64,000 nt of DNA, taken from Kitasatospora sp. CB01950 (GTDB lineage Bacteria; Actinomycetota; Actinomycetes; Streptomycetales; Streptomycetaceae). The DNA is taken from contig NZ_LISX01000009.1 of NCBI RefSeq assembly GCF_001905465.1, forward strand, positions 305,398 through 369,397, in the 5' to 3' direction. This document shows, piece after piece, positions 39,626 to 48,461 of this stretch. A program made the position numbers and the translations under genes. Below the pieces are notes generated by a model, which was given only the letters and a program-made list of their open reading frames with translations, did not search any database and was not told the origin of the DNA. Numbering within the stretch: the first letter of the stretch is position 1; each line of letters opens with the position of its first letter.

Positions 39626-40183
39626 ATGTACACCGTCGCACTCACCGAGGACGCCGAGCTCCGCCCGCTGGAGCCGTGGCAGGCCGAGGAGTTCCTGGCG
39701 CACATGGAGCGCGCCCGGGCCACCGTCGACCCGTTCATCCCGTGGGCGGGCATCAGCACCGACCTGGCGTCGGCCCGCACCACCCTGCAGCGGTACGCCG
39801 ACAAGCAGTGCAGCGACAGCGGCCGGATCTACGGGATCTGGCTCGACGGCACACTGATCGGCGGAGTGATGTTCGTCCGGTTCGACACCCGGGACGGGGT
39901 GTGCGAGATCGGCGCGTGGACGGAGCCGGCCGGCCGCGGCCGCGGCCTGATCACCACCGCCGTCCGGCGCCTGCTGGACTACGCGTTCGTCGAGCGCGGC
40001 CTGCACCGCGCCGAGTGGTGGAACTCCACGGTGAACCCGGCCAGCCGCGCGGTCGCCCGGCGCGTGGGCATGACGCTGGACGGCACGATGCGCCAGATCA
40101 CCCTGCACCACGGCGAGCGCCTGGACCTGGAGGTCTGGTCGATGCTCGCCCCGGAGTGGCGGGAGCTGCGCGCCTCCGCTTGA
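39626..40183 (+). CDS. GNAT acetyltransferase, RimJ/RimL type
   Basis: In this 185-residue protein GSFE-type acetyl-CoA features are seen in EIGAWTEPAGRGRGLITTAV (about 105-124, the R/Q-x2-G-x-G/A loop), and the ending ASRAVARRVGMTLDGTMRQI matches ribosomal-protein N-acetyltransferase relatives. The substrate is unknown. GGAGGGG lies 5-6 nt before the ATG. Divergent from and probably controlled by the TetR gene. Confidence 0.85.
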   Translation: MYTVALTEDAELRPLEPWQAEEFLAHMERARATVDPFIPWAGISTDLASARTTLQRYADKQCSDSGRIYGIWLDGTLIGGVMFVRFDTRDGVCEIGAWTEPAGRGRGLITTAVRRLLDYAFVERGLHRAEWWNSTVNPASRAVARRVGMTLDGTMRQITLHHGERLDLEVWSMLAPEWRELRASA

Positions 40184-40258
40184 TCCGCGTCACATGGTGA
40201 ACGGCCGCCGCGCTGTGGAAGGCTGACGACCCGTCCCCTCTCCCATTTCCCGGAGGCC

Positions 40259-41086
40259 GTGATGTCCGCGAGCACCGTCCCGCTCGACCGCCCGGGCCCC
40301 GGGGACGCCGAGTTGCCGACCGGCGCGGACGGCCTGCGCTGCTGGGTGGGCGAGGACCGGGTGGCGACGGTGCTGCTGGACCGCCCCGAGCGCCGCAACG
40401 CGGTGACCGGCGCGATGTGGCGGGCACTGCCGGGCCTGCTGGCCGAGCTCGGCGGGCGCTCCGACGTGCGGGCGCTGCTGCTGACGGGCGCGGAGGGCAC
40501 CTTCTCGGCCGGCGCGGACATCGCCGAACTCGCCGACGTCTACGCCGATCCGGCCGCCGCGGACGCCTACCACGCGCTGAACGTGGCCGCCGAGGAGGCG
40601 CTGGCGGCGTTCCCCCGGCCGACCCTCGCGGTGATCCGGGGTGCCTGCGTGGGCGGCGGCTGCCAGCTGGCCGTCGCCTGCGACCTGCGCTTCGCCGCCG
40701 AGGACGCCCGCCTCGGCATCACCCCCGCCAAGCTCGGCGTGGTCTACCCGGCCGTCCCCACCCTCCGCCTGGCCGCCCTGGTCGGCCCCGCCCGCGCCAA
40801 GTACCTCCTCTTCTCCGGCGCCCTCGTCCCGGCCACCCGCGCCGAACGCTTCGGCCTCCTCGACGAGGTCCTCCCGCCCACCGAACTCGACGCCCGAGCA
40901 AGGGACTTCGCCCGCCTCCTCACCCACCGCTCCCCCCAGACCATCGGCGCCGTCAAGGCCGCCCTGTCCGCCACCCCGGAAACGGCGGCAGCCGCACTGG
41001 CCCCCTGGGAACGCGCCTCCCGCACCGCCCCGGACGTCCACGAGGGCCTGGCCGCATTCCTGGAACGCCGCGAGCCGAAGTTCTGA
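40259..41086 (+). CDS. Enoyl-CoA hydratase/isomerase family protein
   Basis: In this 275-residue protein VATVLLDRPERRNAVTGAMW, EGTFSAGADIAELADVY (oxyanion loop) and GACVGGGCQLAVACDLRFAA are crotonase-fold signatures. The first catalytic Glu of true hydratases appears replaced near CVGGGCQLA, so isomerase or another CoA reaction is possible. The start is GTG 40,259 or ATG 40,262, with GGAGG upstream. Confidence 0.85.
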   Translation: MMSASTVPLDRPGPGDAELPTGADGLRCWVGEDRVATVLLDRPERRNAVTGAMWRALPGLLAELGGRSDVRALLLTGAEGTFSAGADIAELADVYADPAAADAYHALNVAAEEALAAFPRPTLAVIRGACVGGGCQLAVACDLRFAAEDARLGITPAKLGVVYPAVPTLRLAALVGPARAKYLLFSGALVPATRAERFGLLDEVLPPTELDARARDFARLLTHRSPQTIGAVKAALSATPETAAAALAPWERASRTAPDVHEGLAAFLERREPKF

Positions 41087-41098
41087 GCGCGAAACAGG

Positions 41099-41143
41099 GC
41101 CCGACGGCGGCGGCTGAACTGGTGGGGGCCACCGCCGTCGGGC
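41099..41143. terminator. Bidirectional terminator
   Basis: GCCCGACGGCGG and CCGCCGTCGGGC form a perfect 12-bp stem between the convergent crotonase and acyl-CoA dehydrogenase genes. Confidence 0.75.
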
Positions 41144-41165
41144 GGATCGGGGAACCGGCGGGGCG

Positions 41166-42383
41166 TCAGCGGATGGGCGCGCCCGAGATGGCGCGGGCGA
41201 TGACGAGGCGCTGGATTTCGCTGGTGCCCTCGAAGACGGTGTAGATGGCGCTGTCGCGGTGCATGCGCTCGACGGGGTATTCGCGGGTGAAGCCGTTGCC
41301 GCCGAGGATCTGCATGGCCTGGGCGGTGACGAACTTGGCGGTCTCGCCGGCGTACAGCTTGGACATCGAGCCTTCGGCGTTGGTGAACGGCCGGTTGTTG
41401 ACGGCCATCCAGGAGGCCCGCCAGACCAGCAGCCGGGCGGCGTCGATGCGGGTCTTCATGTCGGCAAGCTGGAAGGCGATGCCCTGGTTCTCGATGATCG
41501 GCCTGCCGAACTGGACGCGGGTCCTGGCGTAGTCGAGGGCGACCTCGTACGCGGCCCGGGCGATGCCGATGGCCTGCGCGCCGACGGCGGGGCGGGAGGC
41601 CTCGAAGGTGGCCATCGCGGCGTTCTTGCCGCCGCCCTTGGCGCCTTCGCGGGCGCGGGCGAGGCGGGCGTCGAGCTTCTCCTTGCCGCCGAGCAGGCAG
41701 TGCCCGGGGATGCGGACGTCGTCCAGGACGACCTCGGCGGTGTGCGAGGCGCGGATGCCGTGCTTCTTGAACTTCTGGCCCTGGCTGAGGCCCTTGGTGC
41801 CGGGCGGGATCAGGAAGGACGCCTGGCCGCGCGCGCCGAGTTCGGGGTCGACGGTGGCGACCACCACGTGGACGTGCGCGATGCCGCCGTTGGTGGCCCA
41901 GGTCTTGGTGCCGTTGATCACCCACTCGTCCTTGGCCCGGTCGTAGGCGGCACGGGTGCGCAGCGCGGAGACGTCGGAGCCGGCGTCGGGCTCGGAGGAG
42001 CAGAACGCGGCGACCTTGACGTCGTCGGGGGTGCCGAACATCTGCGGCGCCCAGGTGCCGATCTGCTCGTCGGTGCCGTTGGCGAGCACCGCGACGGCGG
42101 CCAGGGTGGTGCCGGTGATGGCGAGGCCGATGCCGGCGTCGCCCCAGAAGAGTTCCTCCATGGCGATCGGGATGCCGACGCCGGACGGGTCGAAGAACTG
42201 CTGGGCATAGAAGTCGAGCGAGTAGATGCCGATCTTGGCGGCTTCCTGGATGATCGGCCAGGGGGTCTCCTCGCGCTCGTCCCACTCGGCGGCGGCCGGG
42301 CGGATGACGTCGGCGGCGAATCCGTGCAGCCAGTCACGGACGGCGATCTGGTCCGGCCCGGGGTCGAGCGAGAAGGTGGTCAT
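41166..42383 (-). CDS. Acyl-CoA dehydrogenase
   Basis: In this 405-residue protein the FAD and substrate motifs AAFCSSEPDAGSDVSAL and INGTKTWATNG, the signature RVQFGRPIIENQGIAFQLAD, and the catalytic Glu in YTVFEGTSEIQRLVI are all present. It should oxidise acyl-CoA to enoyl-CoA in fatty-acid or branched-chain breakdown. It is divergent from a TetR gene across two GTTACC/GGTAAC repeats, which suggests control by acyl-CoA or a related ligand. Confidence 0.93.
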   Translation of the reverse strand: MTTFSLDPGPDQIAVRDWLHGFAADVIRPAAAEWDEREETPWPIIQEAAKIGIYSLDFYAQQFFDPSGVGIPIAMEELFWGDAGIGLAITGTTLAAVAVLANGTDEQIGTWAPQMFGTPDDVKVAAFCSSEPDAGSDVSALRTRAAYDRAKDEWVINGTKTWATNGGIAHVHVVVATVDPELGARGQASFLIPPGTKGLSQGQKFKKHGIRASHTAEVVLDDVRIPGHCLLGGKEKLDARLARAREGAKGGGKNAAMATFEASRPAVGAQAIGIARAAYEVALDYARTRVQFGRPIIENQGIAFQLADMKTRIDAARLLVWRASWMAVNNRPFTNAEGSMSKLYAGETAKFVTAQAMQILGGNGFTREYPVERMHRDSAIYTVFEGTSEIQRLVIARAISGAPIR

Positions 42384-42436
42384 GGTCGGCCTCCAGGAGA
42401 CGGGAGTGCGGGCCGGAGCGTCCGCGCCACTGCGCT

Positions 42437-42481
42437 GTTACCTCCGGTAACATGGCGGCGAGTCTGCTACCGATAGGTAAC
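42437..42481. promoter_or_regulatory. Two GTTACC/GGTAAC operator candidates
   Basis: GTTACC-TCC-GGTAAC (42,437-42,451) is perfect. GCTACC-GATA-GGTAAC (42,466-42,481) is a near copy. Both lie between the divergent acyl-CoA dehydrogenase and TetR genes. Confidence 0.65.
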
Positions 42482-42526
42482 CGGTGTCAACGCCCGTCCA
42501 GGTCCCACCCTCACGAGGAGCAGCGC

Positions 42527-43210
42527 ATGACCACCGAACCCCGCCGCGAACAACTCCTCAACGCCGCCGACCGGGTCGTCCAGCGCGAGGGCCCGAGCGC
42601 CAGCATGAACGCGATCGCCGCCGAGGCGGGCATCACCAAGCCCATCCTGTACCGGCACTTCGGCGACCGGAGCGGCCTGATCGGCGCATTGACGGCGCGT
42701 CACACGGCCGGGCTGCTGGCCGCCGTCCGCACCGCCCTGAACGAGCCGCTGGAGCGCCGCGACCGGGTCGAGCACGTGCTGGACGTCTACCTGGCCGCGA
42801 TCGAGTCCCGCCCGCAGGTGTACCGGCTGCTCACCCACCCCGAGCCCGGCGACCCCACCGGCGCGGGCAACGCACTGGCGCCCGCGCTGCGGCAGATCGC
42901 CGAGGAGATCACCCGCGCCATCCAGCAGCAGATCGACCTCGGCCAGGACGGGCCGCTGCTCTCCGAGACCTGGGGCCGCTCGATCACCGGCATGGTGCTG
43001 GCGGCCGGCGACTGGTGGCTGGAGACCCGTCCCTGCCCGCGCGCCCGCATGGTGCAGGCCCTCGCCGACCTGCTCTGGGGCCGGCTCTCCGCCGCCGCCG
43101 ACCTGCCCCCGATGCTCGCCACCACCCCGGAGCCCCGACCCGAACCCCGACCCGAGCCGCACCCCGGCCCCCGGACGGGGACCCGGACGGAAGCCCGCCC
43201 CGAGGCCTGA
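42527..43210 (+). CDS. TetR-family regulator of fatty-acid type
   Basis: The 227-residue protein has an HTH at about 10-50 (LLNAADRVVQREGPSASMNA, then AGITKPILYRHFGDRSGL). The middle holds a ligand domain, and the C-terminus is a repeat of Pro-Glu/Arg-Pro units. GAGGAG lies upstream of the ATG. It most likely represses the divergent acyl-CoA dehydrogenase through the operators at 42,437. Confidence 0.85.
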   Translation: MTTEPRREQLLNAADRVVQREGPSASMNAIAAEAGITKPILYRHFGDRSGLIGALTARHTAGLLAAVRTALNEPLERRDRVEHVLDVYLAAIESRPQVYRLLTHPEPGDPTGAGNALAPALRQIAEEITRAIQQQIDLGQDGPLLSETWGRSITGMVLAAGDWWLETRPCPRARMVQALADLLWGRLSAAADLPPMLATTPEPRPEPRPEPHPGPRTGTRTEARPEA

Positions 43211-43312
43211 CCGCCCGTCAAACATGAGCAGGTCTCACCTCTTGTGCGGCGGGGGCGGCTCCGGCAGGATCGGCGCACTCCCACCCTCCCCCACCCCGCC
43301 GCGAGGTGCCCC

Positions 43313-44503
43313 GTGCGCGTCCGCCGCTCCGCCGCCGCCCTGCTGCTCACCGTCGCCGCCGTCCTCGGCACCGTCTCGGCCGGCCCGCCCGCCGACCGCG
43401 AGCCCTTCGACGCCCGCAAGGTCTCCGCGACCACCCTCGCCGACGGCCGCACCGCCTTCACCGACCGGCACGGCCGCGTCCTCGACCTGCGCGGCTTCAA
43501 CCTCGACAAGTACGACGAGACCACCGAGGCCGACGTGCGCGATCTCGCCTCGCACGGCTTCCGGCTGATCCGCGTCGCCGTCTCCTGGGCCCGCCTCGAA
43601 CCCGCCCCCGGCCGCTACGACCGGGCCCAACTCGCCCGCCTGCACCGCATCCTGGACTGGGCCGAGAAGTACCGCCTGTACGCCGTCGTCGACTACCACC
43701 AGGACGTCTACGGGCAGTACTTCGGCGGCGGCGACGGCGGCGCACCCGCCTGGGCCACCCGCGACGACGGCCTGCCGTTCACGCCCGACCCGGACGACTG
43801 GTTCGCCGGCTACTTCCAGCCCTCGGTCCAGGCCGCCTTCCGCCACCTCTACGACGACCGCGACCTGCAGCGCGCCCAGGCCGACCTGTACACCACCGTC
43901 GCCCGCGAACTGCGCGGCCACCGCGCCCTGTTGGGCTACGACCTGTTCAACGAGCCGTTCGGCCCGGTGGACGGCGACCCCGCCGACCCGGCGGTGCTCG
44001 CCGCCTCCGCCGCCGCCCTCGAACAGGGCCGGCTCCCCGCCATGTACCGCCGCCTGATCGACGCCGTCCGGCGGGTCGACCGCGACGCCTGGCTGTTCGT
44101 CGAGCCCACCGTCCTGGTCGGTCAGGGCGTCCCCACCCGGCTCCCCGGCTTCGCCGACCCCCGCCCGGGCGCCGACCGGATCGGCTACGCCCCGCACTTC
44201 TACGACACCGCCGTCGAGGCGGGCCGGGACTGGGACCCGGCCGGTGGCTTCGTCGACGCCTACACCGACGCGATCACCGCCTACCCGCGCGCCCACCGCC
44301 TCCCCGTCCTGGTCGGCGAATGGGGCCCGCCCAGCGCCGCCACCCCCGGCAACGCCGAACTGATCCGCCGCCAGGTCACCGCGATGAACGGCTTCGCCGC
44401 CGCCTGGACCATGTGGTACTGGTGCCGCGGGAACGGCGGCTACTGCGCCCTCACCCCGGACGGCCGTCCGGCCCCCGGCTACGGCCCGGTGTTCGCCGAG
44501 TAG
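43313..44503 (+). CDS. Secreted GH5 glycosidase (endoglycoceramidase-like)
   Basis: The 396-residue protein has a signal peptide in its first 25 residues (VRVRRSAAALLLTVAAVLGT). The GH5 (beta/alpha)8 core shows VLDLRGFNLDKYDE, YDLFNEPFGPV with the acid/base Glu (about 214) and VLVGEWGPPS with the nucleophile Glu (about 336). The pattern NLDKYDE and DYHQDVYGQYFGGG is that of the endoglycoceramidase-like branch. Exported; it acts on glycolipids or glycans outside the cell. An upstream in-frame ATG (43,244) would add residues before the signal peptide and is rejected. Confidence 0.85.
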   Translation: MRVRRSAAALLLTVAAVLGTVSAGPPADREPFDARKVSATTLADGRTAFTDRHGRVLDLRGFNLDKYDETTEADVRDLASHGFRLIRVAVSWARLEPAPGRYDRAQLARLHRILDWAEKYRLYAVVDYHQDVYGQYFGGGDGGAPAWATRDDGLPFTPDPDDWFAGYFQPSVQAAFRHLYDDRDLQRAQADLYTTVARELRGHRALLGYDLFNEPFGPVDGDPADPAVLAASAAALEQGRLPAMYRRLIDAVRRVDRDAWLFVEPTVLVGQGVPTRLPGFADPRPGADRIGYAPHFYDTAVEAGRDWDPAGGFVDAYTDAITAYPRAHRLPVLVGEWGPPSAATPGNAELIRRQVTAMNGFAAAWTMWYWCRGNGGYCALTPDGRPAPGYGPVFAE

Positions 44504-44519
44504 CGGCAAAAAATCGCCG

Positions 44520-44544
44520 GCGCCCCGCACCCCTGCCGGGGCGC
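44520..44544. terminator. Bidirectional terminator
   Basis: GCGCCCCG and CGGGGCGC stem with a 9-nt loop between the convergent GH5 and M3 peptidase genes. Confidence 0.65.
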
Positions 44545-44558
44545 GGGGACACCCGCCG

Positions 44559-46583
44559 TTACGCCAGCCCGCGCCGGGCGAGCAGCGGCTCGATCGAGGG
44601 CTCCCGCCCCAGCACCGCCCGCACGCACTCCATCGCGTCCCGGCTCCCGCCCCGCGACAGCAGCTCGGCCCGGAACAGCTCGCCGCTGTCCCGCACCTCG
44701 CGCCCGTTGTCGGCGAACCAGTCCACCGTCTCGGCGTCCAGCACCTCGGACCAGATGTACGCGTAGTACCCGGCGCTGTACCCGTTCGAGAACACGTGGT
44801 TGAAGTACCCGGTGCGGTACCGCGGCGGCACCGCCGCCATCGCGACGCCCGCCTCGGCGAGGGCCTGCACCTCGAACGCCTCCGCGTCCTCGACGCTCGC
44901 CCCGGCCGGCAGCGAGTGCCACGCCCAGTCGAGCAGCGCGGCGGACAGGTACTCGACCGTCCGGAAGCCCTGCCCGTAGTTCTCGGCGGCGAGCATCCGC
45001 TCCACCGTGTCGGCGGGAAGCGGTTCGCCGGTGACGTGGTGGCGGGCGTAGTTGGCCAGCACCTCGGGCCGGATCATCCACATCTCGTTGACCTGGGACG
45101 GGAATTCGACGAAGTCCCGGGGCACCTCGGTGCCCGCGAACATCGGGTACTGGACGTCCGAGAACAGGCCGTGCAGCGCGTGCCCGAACTCGTGGAACAG
45201 CGTCCGGACCTCGTCCCAGCTGAGCAGCGCCGGCTCCCCGGCGGGCGGGCGGGCGACGTTCAGGTTGTTGACGACCACCGGCTTGCGGCCCGACAGCCGG
45301 GACTGCGAGACCAGTTCGTTCATCCAGGCGCCGCCGCGCTTGGACTCGCGGGCGTAGAAGTCGCCGATGAACAGGCCCAGCGAGGACCCGTCGGCGTCCG
45401 TCACCTCGAACACCCGGGCGTCCGCGTGGTAGGCGGTCAGCTCGGGACGCTCGGTGAAGCTCAGCCCGTACGCCAGGCCGGCCGCGAAGAAGACGCCGTC
45501 CTGCAGCACCCGCTCCAGCTCGAAGTACGGGCGCAGCGCGGCGGTGTCCACGTCGTAGCGCTCGGCACGGACCTTCTCCGCGTAGTACGCCCAGTCGTGC
45601 GCGGCGAGTTCGTCGACGCCGTCGGCGGCCGCGGCGGCCGCCAGCTCGGCGGCCTCGCGCTGCGCGATGGCGACGGCGGGCCCGACCAGCCGGCCGAGCA
45701 TCGCGCCGACCGCCTCGACGGTGCCGGCGGTCTCGTCGGCGACCACGTACGCGGCGTGGCTGTCGTAGCCGAGCAGGGCGGCGCGTTCGGCGCGCAGCGC
45801 GGCCATCCGGGCGGCCAGCGGGCCGTTGGTGTCGAGGCCGCGGCGCAGCGAGGCGGTGAGCAGGCGCTCGCGCAGGGCGCGGTCGGTGAGCTCGGCGAGT
45901 TCGGTCTGGTTGGAGAAGTTCTTCAGGCCGAGCACCCAGTGGCCGTCGTGGCCGAGCGCGCGGGCGTTCTCGGCGGCGGCGGCGATCGCGGTGGCGGGCA
46001 GGCCGTCGAGGGCGTCGGCGCTGTCGACGACGACGGCGCCGGCCAGCGAGGCGTCGTGGGTGTTCTTGCGGAACGCGGCGCCGTCGGCGGCGAGTCGGGT
46101 GTTGATCTCGCGCAGCCGCTGCTGGCCGGCCTCGTCGAGGCGGGCGCCGGCCCGGACGAAGGCGGTGTGGCGACGCTCCAGCAGGCGCAGCGACTCGGCG
46201 TCCAGGCCGAGTTCGTGGCGGTCGCGGTACAGCGCGTCGACGCGGGCGAACAGGGCCGCGTCGAGGTGGACGGCGTCGGAGTGCGCGGCCAGCAGCGGGC
46301 TGATCTCGGCGTCGAGGGCCTGGACGCCGGGCGTGGTGTCGGACGAGTCCTGGTTCTCGAACACGACGCCGACCCGGCGCAGCACCGCACCGGAACGTTC
46401 CAGCGCGACAACGGTGTTGTCGAAGGTCGGCGGCTCCGGGTCGGCGACGATCGCGGCGATCTCGGCGAGCTGGTCGGCCATGCCTCGCTCGAACGCCGGA
46501 CGGTAGTGCTCTTCCCGGATCTCGGCGAAGGGCGGAAGCTCGAACACCAGGGTGCTGGGCGAGAAGAAGGGATTGTCGCTCAT
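44559..46583 (-). CDS. M3-family oligopeptidase (Dcp/OpdA-like)
   Basis: In this 674-residue protein the zinc site HEFGHALHG (about 462-470) with a distal Glu about 28 residues later (FVEFPSQVNEMW) is diagnostic of thimet-type metallopeptidases. The length and FENQDSSDTTPGVQALDAEI-type N-terminal helices match peptidyl-dipeptidase Dcp and oligopeptidase A. It is cytosolic and degrades short peptides. ATG 46,583 (MSDNPFFSPS) is chosen over an upstream in-frame start at 46,688. Confidence 0.92.
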   Translation of the reverse strand: MSDNPFFSPSTLVFELPPFAEIREEHYRPAFERGMADQLAEIAAIVADPEPPTFDNTVVALERSGAVLRRVGVVFENQDSSDTTPGVQALDAEISPLLAAHSDAVHLDAALFARVDALYRDRHELGLDAESLRLLERRHTAFVRAGARLDEAGQQRLREINTRLAADGAAFRKNTHDASLAGAVVVDSADALDGLPATAIAAAAENARALGHDGHWVLGLKNFSNQTELAELTDRALRERLLTASLRRGLDTNGPLAARMAALRAERAALLGYDSHAAYVVADETAGTVEAVGAMLGRLVGPAVAIAQREAAELAAAAAADGVDELAAHDWAYYAEKVRAERYDVDTAALRPYFELERVLQDGVFFAAGLAYGLSFTERPELTAYHADARVFEVTDADGSSLGLFIGDFYARESKRGGAWMNELVSQSRLSGRKPVVVNNLNVARPPAGEPALLSWDEVRTLFHEFGHALHGLFSDVQYPMFAGTEVPRDFVEFPSQVNEMWMIRPEVLANYARHHVTGEPLPADTVERMLAAENYGQGFRTVEYLSAALLDWAWHSLPAGASVEDAEAFEVQALAEAGVAMAAVPPRYRTGYFNHVFSNGYSAGYYAYIWSEVLDAETVDWFADNGREVRDSGELFRAELLSRGGSRDAMECVRAVLGREPSIEPLLARRGLA

Positions 46584-46759
46584 GACCGCCGACCCTACGG
46601 GGCGCAACGCGTCGGCGGAACACCGAACCCCCCACCCGGGGCCCGCCGTCGACCCCGGCACGCCCCTCCGGGCGACTGTCGGCGGCACCGGCTAACGTCG
46701 ACAGGTCCACCTGCCGCACACGAACCTGCTCGCAGGCAGCCCGAGAGGAGCCCCCGCCC

Positions 46760-48448
46760 GTGCGTTACGCCCTGGTGCCCGACCCGCACGGCCCCGGTGG
46801 GCGGCTGCGCCCGCTGGCCGAGGACGGCAGCCCGCTCGGCCCCGCCGAACGGGTGCCGCGGCTGGCCGAGGCGGTGGCTGCGGTGGAGGCCGAGCACGCG
46901 CCGCGCTGGGTGTGGCCGACGGCCGACACCGCGTACGGCCCACTACTGGCGGAGCTGCCGGAGCGGGTCGCGCGCTGCCACGACCTCCGGCTGACGGAGG
47001 CGCTGCTGCTGGGCCACGAGGGCCGGTTCGGCGCGCCGCGGTCGCTGGGTGCGGCCTGGGCGCGGCTGCGCGGGCTGCCGGTGCCGGCCGACCTGCCGGA
47101 GGGCGCGCTGCCCGACGAGGACGGCCTGTTCGCCCCGGACCGGCTCCAACTGCCGCCCGGCGCCGACCCGTTGGAGGCCACGGTGGCCGTCCACGCGGAG
47201 CAGCTGCGGCGGCTCGCGGCGATCGCCGACCCGGCGGCCCGGCACCGGTTCCGGCTGCTGGTGGCGGCCGAGTCGGCGGGGGCGCTGCTGGCCTGCGAGA
47301 TGGCGCACGACGGGCTGCCGTGGCGGGCCGACGTGCACGACGCGCTGCTGACGGAGCTGCTCGGCCCGCGTCCGACCATTCCGGGCACGCTGCCGTCGAA
47401 GCTGTCCGACCTCGCCCTGGAGGTCCAGCAGGCGCTGGGCGCGCGGCCGTTCAACCTGGACTCGCACACCCAGGTGATCAAGGCGTTCGCGGACCGCGGC
47501 ATCCAGCTGTCCTCGACCCGTTCCTGGGAGTTGAAGGCGGTCGACCATCCGGCGGCCGCCCTGATGATCCGCTACAAGGAGCTGTCGCGGCTGTTCGCCG
47601 CGCACGGCTGGGCCTGGCAGGCGGCGTGGGCGCGCGGCGGCCGGTTCCGCCCCGAGTACGTGGTGGGCGGCGTCGTCACCGGCCGCTGGGCGTCCCGGGG
47701 CGGCGGCGCGCTGCAGATCCCGCGCACCCTGCGCCGCGCGGTGGTCGCCGATCCGGGCTGGCTGCTGGTGGTCGCGGACGCCGCGCAGCTGGAGCCGCGG
47801 GTGCTGGCCGCGATGTCGGGCGACCGCGGCCTGGCCCGCACCGCCGCCGGCGGCGACCTGTACGCGGCGCTCGCGGCGAGCGCCTTCCAGGGCGACCGGG
47901 AGAAGGCCAAGCTGGGCCTGCTGGGCGCGATGTACGGCCAGACCGGCGGCGGCATCGGCCCGCTGCTGAACACGCTGCGCCGCCGCTACCCGGACGCGAT
48001 GGGCTACGTGGAGGCGGCGGCCCGCACCGGCGAGGACGGCGGCGTGGTCTCCTCCCGCCTGGGCCGGGTCTGCCCGCCGCCCTCGGCGGACTGGCTGGAC
48101 CTCACCGAGGCCCCCGAGTCCGGTGAGGCGGGCGGCCGCTCGGCCCGCGCCCGCGGCCGCTTCACCCGCAACTTCGTCATCCAGGGCAGCGGCGCCGACT
48201 GGGCGCTGGCCCTGCTGGCCGCACTGCGCCGCCGCCTGTCCGCCCTGCACTCCGGCCCGGACCGCCCGCACCTGGTGTTCTTCCAGCACGACGAGGTGGT
48301 CGTGCACACCCCCGCCGACCTGGCCGACACGGTCGCCGCCGAGGTCGCCGCAGCCGCCGACGAAGCCACCGCCCTGGTCTTCGGCGACACCCCGGTCCGC
48401 TTCCCCCTCACCACCGCCGTCGTCGACTGCTACGGCGACGCCAAGTAG
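46760..48448 (+). CDS. Family A DNA polymerase with 3'-5' exonuclease-like N-terminus
   Basis: In this 562-residue protein motif A is DAAQLEPRVLAAM (about 340), motif B is EKAKLGLLGAMYGQTGGG (about 378-395) and motif C is FFQHDEVVVHTP (about 508-518). The N-terminal 200 residues are an exonuclease-like domain with weak catalytic residues. It is much shorter than PolA and matches the actinobacterial 'bifunctional 3'-5' exonuclease/DNA polymerase'. It has a GTG start and is divergent from the M3 peptidase gene. Confidence 0.88.
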   Translation: MRYALVPDPHGPGGRLRPLAEDGSPLGPAERVPRLAEAVAAVEAEHAPRWVWPTADTAYGPLLAELPERVARCHDLRLTEALLLGHEGRFGAPRSLGAAWARLRGLPVPADLPEGALPDEDGLFAPDRLQLPPGADPLEATVAVHAEQLRRLAAIADPAARHRFRLLVAAESAGALLACEMAHDGLPWRADVHDALLTELLGPRPTIPGTLPSKLSDLALEVQQALGARPFNLDSHTQVIKAFADRGIQLSSTRSWELKAVDHPAAALMIRYKELSRLFAAHGWAWQAAWARGGRFRPEYVVGGVVTGRWASRGGGALQIPRTLRRAVVADPGWLLVVADAAQLEPRVLAAMSGDRGLARTAAGGDLYAALAASAFQGDREKAKLGLLGAMYGQTGGGIGPLLNTLRRRYPDAMGYVEAAARTGEDGGVVSSRLGRVCPPPSADWLDLTEAPESGEAGGRSARARGRFTRNFVIQGSGADWALALLAALRRRLSALHSGPDRPHLVFFQHDEVVVHTPADLADTVAAEVAAAADEATALVFGDTPVRFPLTTAVVDCYGDAK

Positions 48449-48461
48449 CCACCCCGCCCAG

